A stretch of DNA of 7,899 nucleotides from Ferruginibacter sp. (lineage in GTDB: Bacteria; Bacteroidota; Bacteroidia; Chitinophagales; Chitinophagaceae). Location of the stretch: the NCBI GenBank assembly GCA_025357775.1, contig JANXOQ010000035.1:1-7899 (forward strand), given 5' to 3'. The number at the start of each line of letters is the position of its first letter. Positions within the stretch are counted from its first letter, which is position 1. Below are positions 1 to 6,209 of the stretch, one piece after another. Under the pieces are notes generated by a model. That model was not told the DNA's origin, made no database searches, and saw only the letters and a program-made list of their open reading frames with translations. The position numbers were made by a program, and so were the translations under genes.

Positions 1-3000
1 TAGTAAGCACTACCATTACCAGCCCAGTAACCCAATTGCTAACCCCTGTAGTAAATGGCGATACTTCTAAATATACTGTTAGCGGCGGAGTTTTCCCAGC
101 AGGTTTATTAGGTACAAGCTACTTTGAAGACCAAGAAACGATAACCATTACCCAAGTTATAAAAGTAACAAACTGTGTAGGGCTAGCAAGTGGCAATAAA
201 TATCGTACGGTGTTTGGTTGTATAAACACACCTAGCTGCCAGGTAGCAGAGCATGCAGTAGTTTTAAATTTAGCCAATGGTATACCTAACTTAGATTTTA
301 CATTTTTGGAAAAGGTAGCTCCTTCATTATGCCAAGAGGGTAAAATGATTTATAGAATGACCAATACAGGTACAGAAACTACGCCGGGTGCTGGATATGC
401 ACGTATAAACCAGTTAGACAAAGGATTCGGAGGAGGTTATGCTAATACTTATCCAGATGCAGGTAATAGAAACTTTACTTATACAAGTTACAGCTTTAGA
501 AATGGAGCAGATAGCGCAGGGCCAGGCGCAATAAATGTGGATTATTTTTTATCAATACCAAAAACAGCGCTAACAACAAACTACGATGGTGTAGGCAAGG
601 GTTTAGAAGACTTAGACGGAGATGGCTTATATAATGACCTAGCAGTAGGCCAATATGTAGATGTGGTATTTACCTTTAAGCGTATAAGTATAAACACAAC
701 AATTTGTCCGTTTGAAGAAGGTTACAATATACCCCGGATGGGCGCATTTTTTAATGGCCAATGTGGTGGAGCACTTACACGAACAGTAAATAATGTTGGC
801 AACGGTTATGAAATTGTAAATTATCGTCAAGCACCAATGCAGGCCTCAGGACCTACAGATTTAAACCCTGGGCAAACAGGTGTTTATTGTTTTAGTTCAG
901 GTTATTTTACAGGTGGTTGGAAAGCTGGAGGTGCATATGTGCATAAAATAGCAATACCAAAATCTTTGGTTTACACAGCAGGCAGTGTAACCTCAAGCGG
1001 TGGAGCAGGCACTATAGCAAGCGATATAAAAATAGTAGGAGCTGGGCTTACAGATACAATTGTAATAGTACAAACTGGAACAGATAATTATCAAATATGT
1101 GTACCACTTACCTTGGTATGCCCAACGGTACAAAATAATATAACAGTAGACGAAAACTTTTTCTTTAGAATGGATGCAAGCTGCACAGACGAATTACTAG
1201 AATGTAAATCAAGAAGTACAGTAGCACATTGCCCACAACCATGTAGCAAGGCAATGACAACAGTAGCAGCAAGTGCGGAGCGTACAACATTTGGCTGGAC
1301 AAATTCAACAAAAGCAGCAAAAGTAACCAAAAACACCGCAGGCGTACTTACCAATAGAGCTTACCCATGTGACTCGGTATTGGTAACAGTAAAAGGCGCA
1401 GCAATATTTAATAGAGCAACCGATACCTATGGTGCACAAGTAAGTTGGGATAATATATTTGGAAACAACGCACTTACATACGGTACAGGTTATTTTAGAA
1501 TAGTAAGAGGCGGAGTAGAAACAATATGCCCAGCAACAACAAACACAACAACAGTAGCATCTGGCAAAGTTGTGAGTGAAGTAAAGTTTAACCCAAGTGC
1601 ATGCCTTGGCAGTTTACAAGCCAATGATAGTGTACAGTTTTATGGCAAGTATACAGTAAATAAAGGTATACTAGGTACAAAAACATTGATGAGTGGTTTT
1701 AGGGCTTTTGTATTTGCCGACAGCTTAAACCTAGCCATAGATAAACAAAGTTGTGATAATTGGGGTATGGATATGACCTTAAGTTCTCCTGGAGAATATT
1801 CATTAACAGGTAATGGCGCTTTTACATGCGGTGCAAACCAAATTAACATAGGTAGTTTGAATACAGATATAGATCCTGATGATGATTTTCCAAATGAATA
1901 TCGCCCATGGTATGATATTAAAAAGGTTGAATACATCATACTACCTAATAAAATAGCACTAGATAGTGTAAAATACATTATAGGTGCAGACACTTATAAT
2001 TATAATTATGTAGCACCCAATAATACAGCAATAGTAAGTGCTGGGGCATCATTAGAATTACCTGGTTACAATAGCTATATAGTAAACAACCCCAATGATG
2101 GTAGTTGGATACCAAAAGACAGGGGTTATAACTGGAGTTGTTGCTATGGAAATGGTCTATCATTATATGTTACGCCAACATGTAAAACAGACCCATATAC
2201 AAGCGTATACGCTCATGTAACGTATGATAAATATGCGTACAACGACTGGTCTGCAGCAGCGTGTGTAGAATCAGTAAAAGGTCCTTTAGTAGGTGCAGGC
2301 TATACCTTTGTAACACCCGCATTATCAGCTACCAGTAGCAGTATAAATGCAGTAACAAAGAATTATAGTTTTGATTTTGCGGTAAGCAATACCACCCTAA
2401 CGCTGGCAAAAAATGTATGGATAGGTTTTAGAAACCCGAGCGGAGCTATTACCAAAATAGACAGTTTAAAAAATATAACAGATGGCATAACAGTACCATT
2501 AACAAACTATGGCAGTGCAGACAGTGCATGGACAGCAACAGGTTTTAAAAACAACGCCAGTGGCAACAACGATTTAGGAAGTGGCGGTCTTAAAAACTTT
2601 AGGGTATATGTAGATGGTTCATCTTGCGTAAGAGATAGCATACAAGTAATAGTAGGTTGGGATTGTGCAAGTTTACCTACATCGCCTGCAAATTATACCT
2701 GTACTACATTTACTAGTTGGTTATATAGTAATGTTGCCAATACAGGTATTAGTTTACAAGCATTTAACTCAGCTACCGCACAAGATTTATGTAACCCAAT
2801 AACAATAAGTGCAGCTTTTAGAACAACAGATTTAGGACATGCATATAGAGATAGTATAAGAGCAAACTTACCAACAGGTCTTACATACATACCAGGGTCA
2901 GCGGAATACAGATACCCAGCAGGAACAGGTGCATGGACACCCATTACCCCTTCTGCAGGAACAGGTGTAATATTTAGCCTAGCAAATGCAGTAGGAGTAC

Positions 3001-4577
3001 AAGGCTTGAATGGTACAGCAGATGCAACAGCAAACAACGACAAAATAGAAGTACGTTTTAATGGACAAGCCAATTGTAACTTTACAAGTGGGAGCAGGGT
3101 ATCGTTTAGAGGATTTGCAAAATCGCCGTGCGGAGCAGGTTTAACAACTGCAACACAGTTTACAAGCCCAATAGCAATAGCAGGTATACCAACAAATCTT
3201 ACCAATTATATCGTAAGCCAAACAATAGAAAATGCCAACGATTGTGAAAAGAAGACGGTGAGGAACATGAGTTTGACAATTACAAACCCAAGCACTACGC
3301 TTACTGTTGCCGCTACTGAATCAATCAGAGTTGTATTACCAATAGGCGCATCATATGTGTCAGGAAGCACAACGAACCCAGGCGGTTGCACATCGTTTCT
3401 TGGTTCGCCTTCATCATTGGCATTTGGAACGCCAGGCGCTACAGGCGATACATTAAAGTGGGATATGCCTGCAGGATTAGGACAAAACGCAACAATTTGT
3501 GTAAATTATAAAATAAATGTGTTGGATAATTGCGACCCTAATGATGTAATAGCGTTTACACAGTTTGCAGCACCAGTAACTTGTACAGGTGGCCCTTATG
3601 GACCAGTAGTTTGTACAGGTTTACAAATAATTACAGGAGAAGATGATAAAACGTTTAACCCACCAGTAAGACCAACATTGTTAATAACTAACATTATAAG
3701 AGATGTTGTTGTATCAGCAGGAGCACCAAATGTACAATCAAATGTAACAGCAACAGTACAAAATACATCAGCAATACCATATACTGGTAACTTGTATGTA
3801 GACTTTTACCTAATAAACTGTGATGGTAGTGGTACAGCAACCTTTATACCAGGCAGCACAAAAACTATAACAGGCGGTATACCAGCAAATGGTCAAGTTA
3901 CATTTGTATCTCACCCAGTGGTAGCAGATACAACAGGTGGCAACGGTAAAAAATGTATAATGGCAAGAATACAGAGAGCAAGTGAAAGCTTGGGTAACCC
4001 TGTAAGCTGTGTATGTTCACCAACACAAACAATAAACCTTAGCCCATTGCCAATAAACTTTAGTTTGTTTACTGCAAGGCCAGTAGGTGCATCAGCACAG
4101 CTTAACTGGACTTTGGCAAACGACAACGAAGCAAAGCAATATGAAGTAGAGCACAGTACAGACGGTAGAAAATTTGTAACAATAGCTACAATACCAGCAA
4201 CCAATGCAGGCAGCTATAGCTACTTACACACTATACCAAGTATAAACAATGTGTATAGAATAAAAGCCACTTCATTAAACGGTAAAGTAAATACGAGTGT
4301 GTTAAGGATAGTAAACTTTGTAAAGGGTGGTGGAATAGCAATTTACCCTAACCCAGCAAATACGGATATATCTGTAAGATTCCCTGCAAGTTTAATAAAC
4401 AAAACAGCCAGCCTTATGATATATGCAGCAGACGGTAAAAAGGTATTGACAGCTAGTTATAAAAACCTTAGCCAAGTAGAGCCAATAAATATAGCTTTAC
4501 TAGCAAGCGGAGTATATAATGTAATAGTAATTACAGATGGAGAAACTTATAACACAAAGTTGGTTGTAAGTAAGTAA
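1..4577 (+). CDS. Giant secreted adhesin-like protein with C-terminal type IX secretion (Por) sorting domain, 5' partial
   Basis: The reading frame is open from base 3 through the left edge to the stop at 4575-4577, so 1524 residues are visible and the true start lies outside. A TTG at 36 is only an internal Leu codon. The C-terminus (visible residues ~1442-1524) is a typical T9SS type A sorting domain: it opens with IAIYPNPAN, has the central YAADGKKV turn and the late LLASGVYNVIV strand, and ends KLVVSK. Before it (~1349-1441) is the fibronectin-III-like beta-sandwich that often precedes this tag in Bacteroidota (LPINFSLFTA ... YEVEHSTDGRKF). The rest is beta-rich, with DUF11-like strands such as IRANLPTGLTYIPGSA and IRVVLPIGASYVSGS, many cysteines, and an acidic calcium-loop-like motif DLDGDGLYND (residues 203-212). 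It is inferred to cross the outer membrane through T9SS and be surface-attached or released, with a structural or adhesive role. No catalytic domain was recognised. Codons ending in A (aca, gta, gca, ata) dominate. Confidence 0.93.
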   Translation, partial: VSTTITSPVTQLLTPVVNGDTSKYTVSGGVFPAGLLGTSYFEDQETITITQVIKVTNCVGLASGNKYRTVFGCINTPSCQVAEHAVVLNLANGIPNLDFTFLEKVAPSLCQEGKMIYRMTNTGTETTPGAGYARINQLDKGFGGGYANTYPDAGNRNFTYTSYSFRNGADSAGPGAINVDYFLSIPKTALTTNYDGVGKGLEDLDGDGLYNDLAVGQYVDVVFTFKRISINTTICPFEEGYNIPRMGAFFNGQCGGALTRTVNNVGNGYEIVNYRQAPMQASGPTDLNPGQTGVYCFSSGYFTGGWKAGGAYVHKIAIPKSLVYTAGSVTSSGGAGTIASDIKIVGAGLTDTIVIVQTGTDNYQICVPLTLVCPTVQNNITVDENFFFRMDASCTDELLECKSRSTVAHCPQPCSKAMTTVAASAERTTFGWTNSTKAAKVTKNTAGVLTNRAYPCDSVLVTVKGAAIFNRATDTYGAQVSWDNIFGNNALTYGTGYFRIVRGGVETICPATTNTTTVASGKVVSEVKFNPSACLGSLQANDSVQFYGKYTVNKGILGTKTLMSGFRAFVFADSLNLAIDKQSCDNWGMDMTLSSPGEYSLTGNGAFTCGANQINIGSLNTDIDPDDDFPNEYRPWYDIKKVEYIILPNKIALDSVKYIIGADTYNYNYVAPNNTAIVSAGASLELPGYNSYIVNNPNDGSWIPKDRGYNWSCCYGNGLSLYVTPTCKTDPYTSVYAHVTYDKYAYNDWSAAACVESVKGPLVGAGYTFVTPALSATSSSINAVTKNYSFDFAVSNTTLTLAKNVWIGFRNPSGAITKIDSLKNITDGITVPLTNYGSADSAWTATGFKNNASGNNDLGSGGLKNFRVYVDGSSCVRDSIQVIVGWDCASLPTSPANYTCTTFTSWLYSNVANTGISLQAFNSATAQDLCNPITISAAFRTTDLGHAYRDSIRANLPTGLTYIPGSAEYRYPAGTGAWTPITPSAGTGVIFSLANAVGVQGLNGTADATANNDKIEVRFNGQANCNFTSGSRVSFRGFAKSPCGAGLTTATQFTSPIAIAGIPTNLTNYIVSQTIENANDCEKKTVRNMSLTITNPSTTLTVAATESIRVVLPIGASYVSGSTTNPGGCTSFLGSPSSLAFGTPGATGDTLKWDMPAGLGQNATICVNYKINVLDNCDPNDVIAFTQFAAPVTCTGGPYGPVVCTGLQIITGEDDKTFNPPVRPTLLITNIIRDVVVSAGAPNVQSNVTATVQNTSAIPYTGNLYVDFYLINCDGSGTATFIPGSTKTITGGIPANGQVTFVSHPVVADTTGGNGKKCIMARIQRASESLGNPVSCVCSPTQTINLSPLPINFSLFTARPVGASAQLNWTLANDNEAKQYEVEHSTDGRKFVTIATIPATNAGSYSYLHTIPSINNVYRIKATSLNGKVNTSVLRIVNFVKGGGIAIYPNPANTDISVRFPASLINKTASLMIYAADGKKVLTASYKNLSQVEPINIALLASGVYNVIVITDGETYNTKLVVSK

Positions 4578-4597
4578 ATAAAATAAGTTTAAGTTTT

Positions 4598-4637
4598 AAA
4601 AAAGCCCTGCTTTCATTTATGAAGGCGGGGCTTTTTT
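4598..4637 (+). terminator. Rho-independent terminator of the T9SS-cargo gene
   Basis: A 17-bp stem with two G-T wobbles (left arm 4598-4614, right arm 4621-4637) closes a 6-nt loop ATTTAT. The core is AAAAAAGCCCTGC against GCGGGGCTTTTTT, so the stem ends in a U tract on the plus strand and an A tract on the other side. It begins 20 nt after the stop codon and is the clear end of the upstream transcript. The symmetric A/T tracts mean it could also stop minus-strand transcription coming from the right. Confidence 0.93.
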
Positions 4638-4699
4638 GTAATTTGGTTTGGAGGTTAGTAACCCCATCAATTAAAATTGTACATCGTCTATAGAACAAT

Positions 4700-4722
4700 G
4701 TCATGCTGAGCTTGTCGAAGCA
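4700..4722. repeat. Isolated copy of dispersed GTCGAA-type repeat
   Basis: The core TGCTGAGCTTGTCGAAGCA can fold either as TGCT/AGCA or as GCTT-gtcg-AAGC. It shares GAGCTTGTCGAA with the tandem copies at 4872-4933. From memory, repeats with this core are widespread in intergenic DNA of Bacteroidota. That statement is general knowledge, not something the window itself shows. Confidence 0.65.
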
Positions 4723-4871
4723 CTTACGTAAGGCATTAAACTCTTCATTAACAAGAATAGGCATTTTTAATCATTAATGGTATTCGTTTGTATTGGTTAG
4801 TGGGCATAACAACTGAAAATATATTCTAAAAAATTAGGGTATTACAAATATTGAAAGATTATTGATGAAAA

Positions 4872-4933
4872 GCTGAATTTGTCGAATGCCAGCCTAAGCT
4901 TGTCGAATGTCAGCCTGAGCCTGTCGAAGGCGG
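4872..4933. repeat. Three tandem ~21-bp units of the GTCGAA-type repeat
   Basis: Units start at 4872, 4892 and 4913 with a period of 20-21 bp. Each contains TTGTCGAA or CTGTCGAA preceded by GCTGA, GCCTAAG or GCCTGAG. The last unit can close as GCCT/AGGC, whereas the isolated copy at 4700 closes as TGCT/AGCA. The ends differ in sequence but both stay complementary, which is what a conserved hairpin would produce. Confidence 0.75.
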
Positions 4934-4956
4934 GTTTCTTTGTTCTTATTGCGTAT

Positions 4957-4975
4957 CATGGCTGTTGCAGCTATG
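4957..4975. other. Small hairpin
   Basis: CATGGCTG and CAGCTATG form an 8-bp stem with one G-T pair around a TTG triloop. No U tract follows, so it is not a terminator. Function unknown. It sits where the degenerate left arm of the 4975-5136 element would be expected to continue. Confidence 0.45.
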
Positions 4976-5071
4976 GAAATAGAACTTCTTCTGCTTGGGA
5001 ACAGAAGCTGCTTCAAAAATAAAAATTGAAGTTAAAAACTAATGTTTAATGTTGTTTCTAAAGTTCTAACA

Positions 5072-5087
5072 AAATCTGAACAGATTT
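5072..5087. other. 16-bp palindrome AAATCTG-AA-CAGATTT
   Basis: Two perfect 7-bp arms are separated by AA. It lies inside the 3' flank element of gene A and has no counterpart in the homologous flank of gene B. It could be an operator-like site or a cruciform; nothing in the context decides. Confidence 0.45.
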
Positions 5088-5098
5088 ACAAATGCTCA
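5087..5098 (+). repeat. 12-bp direct repeat, left copy
   Basis: TACAAATGCTCA occurs here and again at 6106-6117, so the two copies bracket gene A. In both places a GTTA follows within 1-2 bases (CTGTTATTC here, TGTTAGGC at the right copy), as expected for the 3' end of an attC-like site. It may mark a cassette boundary. Confidence 0.55.
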
Positions 5099-5148
5099 CT
5101 GTTATTCCTTCCGACCAATTTGCACAAAACCCAATCAGAATTGCATTT

Positions 5149-5412
5149 TTAGAGGTTTTCTATTTCTTCTTCTGTTAATCCAGTTAATTTTGAAAGGTCT
5201 GAATTAGATAATCCTAGCTTTCGCCCTTGTTTTATAACTTCAATCTTCCCTTTAATTTCCCCTTTTTTTTCAGCAAATTCTATTCTGCCTAAGTCGTCTG
5301 CTTCTTTTAAGGAAGCTCTTATATAATCATCTAATTCTTCCTTTGTCCAATTTTGTTGATTGGCTTCGGTATATGCTTCTTTCAAACCTTCGTCTTTTAC
5401 ACTTTCTGGCAT
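5149..5412 (-). CDS. Possible internal ORF encoding the C-terminal domain of gene A alone (RpnS-like)
   Basis: Met188 of gene A (codon at 5412-5410) is the only ATG in the last third of the gene. It would give an 87-residue protein containing the four-residue repeats and the HTH-like tail but no nuclease residues. In E. coli Rpn genes the separately translated C-terminal domain (RpnS) blocks the full-length toxin. No Shine-Dalgarno sequence is visible, which is normal in this phylum, and no promoter is evident. The call rests on analogy plus the position of the ATG. Confidence 0.3.
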   Translation of the reverse strand: MPESVKDEGLKEAYTEANQQNWTKEELDDYIRASLKEADDLGRIEFAEKKGEIKGKIEVIKQGRKLGLSNSDLSKLTGLTEEEIENL

Positions 5413-5973
5413 TAGAGTTAAGTTTTCAGCATTCTTTATAAAATAAGTCCATTGGTCAATGCTGGTTTCTAACTGTTCAATTGTTTTGTTAAACTTGGGT
5501 AATTCAATAAAGTTAAATTCAACGTCTTGTATAACTTGTTCTTTGGTTTCAACGTCTAAAACTTTGTGTCTGCTGTAATAATTTGCATTTTGTTTGCTAA
5601 TTTCAAATTCAAGAATTCCAATAAAATACACTGGTCTTAGCTTGCTGTATTTTACAGCTTTATCAATTTGAGAAACGTAGCCTTGGGAAGTATAGTAAAG
5701 TATTCTTTTGTGAAAATAGTCAAACTCTGCGACTTGCATTTCTACAATAAAAATGTTTCCTTTTTCGTCTTTAGCTTTTACATCAACGATTGTAGATTTT
5801 CCACCACTAAGTTTGCCTAATTGATAAGGATTAATAATTTCAACATCAATTATTTGTTCATTTTTTGGTAAATCAATAACAGCATTTAGAAAAGAAATCA
5901 AGGATTTTTTCTTGCTATCGTTTCCAAATATTTTCCTAAACGCTATGTCATTGGTTATGTCTACGAATTTCAT
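5149..5973 (-). CDS. Gene A: Rpn family recombination-promoting nuclease/putative transposase (PDDEXK_2)
   Basis: The protein has 274 residues, a usual length for the family. The N-terminus DIAFRKIFG and the nuclease core are typical: D64 in TIVDV, then E78-x-Q80 in IVEMQ (the family uses E-x-Q in place of E-x-K), followed by FDYFHKRILYYTSQ. Family members are Mg-dependent DNA endonucleases; E. coli RpnA promotes RecA-independent recombination, and Rpn genes have been reported as phage-defence toxin-antitoxin modules. The C-terminal part has a coiled stretch with four-residue repeats GEIK-GKIE (238-245), then an HTH-like tail, LGLSNSDLSKLTGLTEEEIE. The ATG at 5973 is chosen because the family's conserved N-terminus begins there; TAAATTTG lies 4 nt upstream. 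It diverges from gene B and is nearly identical to gene C. The name 'transposase' is historical: no IS ends were found. Confidence 0.93.
   Translation of the reverse strand: MKFVDITNDIAFRKIFGNDSKKKSLISFLNAVIDLPKNEQIIDVEIINPYQLGKLSGGKSTIVDVKAKDEKGNIFIVEMQVAEFDYFHKRILYYTSQGYVSQIDKAVKYSKLRPVYFIGILEFEISKQNANYYSRHKVLDVETKEQVIQDVEFNFIELPKFNKTIEQLETSIDQWTYFIKNAENLTLMPESVKDEGLKEAYTEANQQNWTKEELDDYIRASLKEADDLGRIEFAEKKGEIKGKIEVIKQGRKLGLSNSDLSKLTGLTEEEIENL
5239..5262 (-). repeat. Four-residue coding repeat GEIK-GKIE in gene A (two units)
   Basis: Two 12-bp units encode G-E/K-I-K/E. Gene C has one extra unit at the equivalent place. Immediately 5' on the coding strand is an A8 run (plus-strand T8, 5263-5270) followed by G4. 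Confidence 0.85.
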
Positions 5974-5977
5974 AGTA

Positions 5978-5985
5978 CAAATTTA
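5978..5985 (-). promoter_or_regulatory. Probable -7 element TAAATTTG of gene A
   Basis: It matches the Bacteroidota -7 consensus TAnnTTTG exactly and ends 4 nt before the ATG, so the transcript would be leaderless or nearly so. No convincing TTTG -33 element was found at the expected distance. The same octamer precedes gene B. Confidence 0.5.
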
Positions 5986-6033
5986 ACATAAATTGTCCAA
6001 GTTGTAGTATTGAGAGCTGTCATTTTGCATTTC

Positions 6034-6125
6034 TGCTAACGGCTAGATTTTTTTGGCAAGTTGGTAATTAGTATTCCTTATGACCATAACCAAAGCTGGG
6101 ATATGTACAAATGCTCATGTTAGGC
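6034..6125. repeat. attC-like imperfect palindrome between divergent genes A and B
   Basis: The outer ends are TGCTAAC (6034-6040, imperfect RYYYAAC) and GTTAGGC (6119-6125, a perfect GTTRRRY core). Inside, TTGGTAAT (6061-6068) pairs with ATAACCAA (6086-6093) with one mismatch, flanked by further partial complementarity. The 92-bp length is within the attC range. TATTCCTTATGACCA at 6072 resembles TATTCCTTCCGACCA at 5103, tying this site to the element beyond gene A. No integrase is in view, so site identity is inferred from sequence shape only. Confidence 0.45.
6106..6117 (+). repeat. 12-bp direct repeat, right copy
   Basis: TACAAATGCTCA is identical to 5087-5098. Here it forms the right arm of the 6034-6125 palindrome, directly before TGTTAGGC. 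Confidence 0.55.
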
Positions 6126-6185
6126 ACAATGCAGCGACAAAACCTCAAAATCGAACATTTAGACAAAATAGACAGAAATAATTTG

Positions 6186-6193
6186 TAAATTTG
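6186..6193 (+). promoter_or_regulatory. Probable -7 element TAAATTTG of gene B
   Basis: This is an exact TAnnTTTG match 16 nt before the ATG at 6210, allowing a leader of about ten bases. The -33 element is unclear; CATTTAGAC near 6157 is only a weak candidate. It is identical to the octamer in front of gene A on the other strand. Confidence 0.5.
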
Positions 6194-6209
6194 CTACATA
6201 TAAGTTTAA

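Larger units (their letters stand above)
4975..5136 (-). repeat. Degenerate attC-like element in the 3' flank of gene A
   Basis: Read on the minus strand, just past the stop of gene A, the arm at 5136-5103 (GATTGGGTTTTGTGCAAATT and onward to GGAAGGAATAAC) matches the left arm downstream of gene B. The similarity continues in the same order: GAACTTTAGAAA (5066-5055, exact match to 7158-7169), then a GAAGAAGTTCTATTTCC-like end (4991-4975). The opposite arm is eroded; only GGAAATA at 4975 and perhaps GGGTTTCTTTG near 4932 remain to pair with it. The best reading is a decayed or rearranged copy of the palindrome at 7063-7256. Confidence 0.5.
4638..5148. other. Gene-free interval rich in small repeats and palindromes
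   Basis: No credible coding region was found here; the one antisense frame (4531-4764) overlaps the terminator and has no family resemblance. The interval holds one isolated and three tandem copies of a GTCGAA-type repeat, a hairpin at 4957-4975, a hairpin CTTCTG/CAGAAG (4988-4993 with 5002-5007), a 16-bp palindrome at 5072-5087, one copy of a 12-bp direct repeat, and an arm related to the palindrome downstream of gene B. It separates the large-gene region from the Rpn-gene region and seems to be a junction between two kinds of DNA. Confidence 0.7.
5149..5769 (-). repeat. Long direct repeat, copy 1 (gene A; partner 7267-7899)
   Basis: Compared base by base with 7267-7899, I count about 24 substitutions in 621 aligned positions plus one 12-bp insertion in the partner. 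About 14 of the substitutions fall in the last ~100 nt of the coding region. The rest differs by only ~10 in ~520, nine of them synonymous. The copies share orientation, so this is a dispersed direct duplication with its start points 2118 bp apart. Confidence 0.9.

Noticed and set aside
36..38. TTG as start codon of the large gene
   Set aside because: The frame is open upstream to the window edge, no signal peptide follows, and the sequence before it (TITSPVTQLL) continues the same protein style. The gene is simply truncated.
2693..3205. 170-residue antisense frame (and the other minus-strand frames inside the large gene)
   Set aside because: They lie wholly within the strong plus-strand coding region, have no family resemblance, and result from the A-ending codon bias suppressing antisense stops.
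4531..4764. 77-residue minus-strand frame
   Set aside because: It overlaps the end of the large gene, the terminator hairpin and a repeat; it has no recognisable domain and no promoter.
4872..4933. CRISPR array
   Set aside because: The units are directly adjacent with no spacers, there are only three, they diverge from each other, and no cas gene is present.
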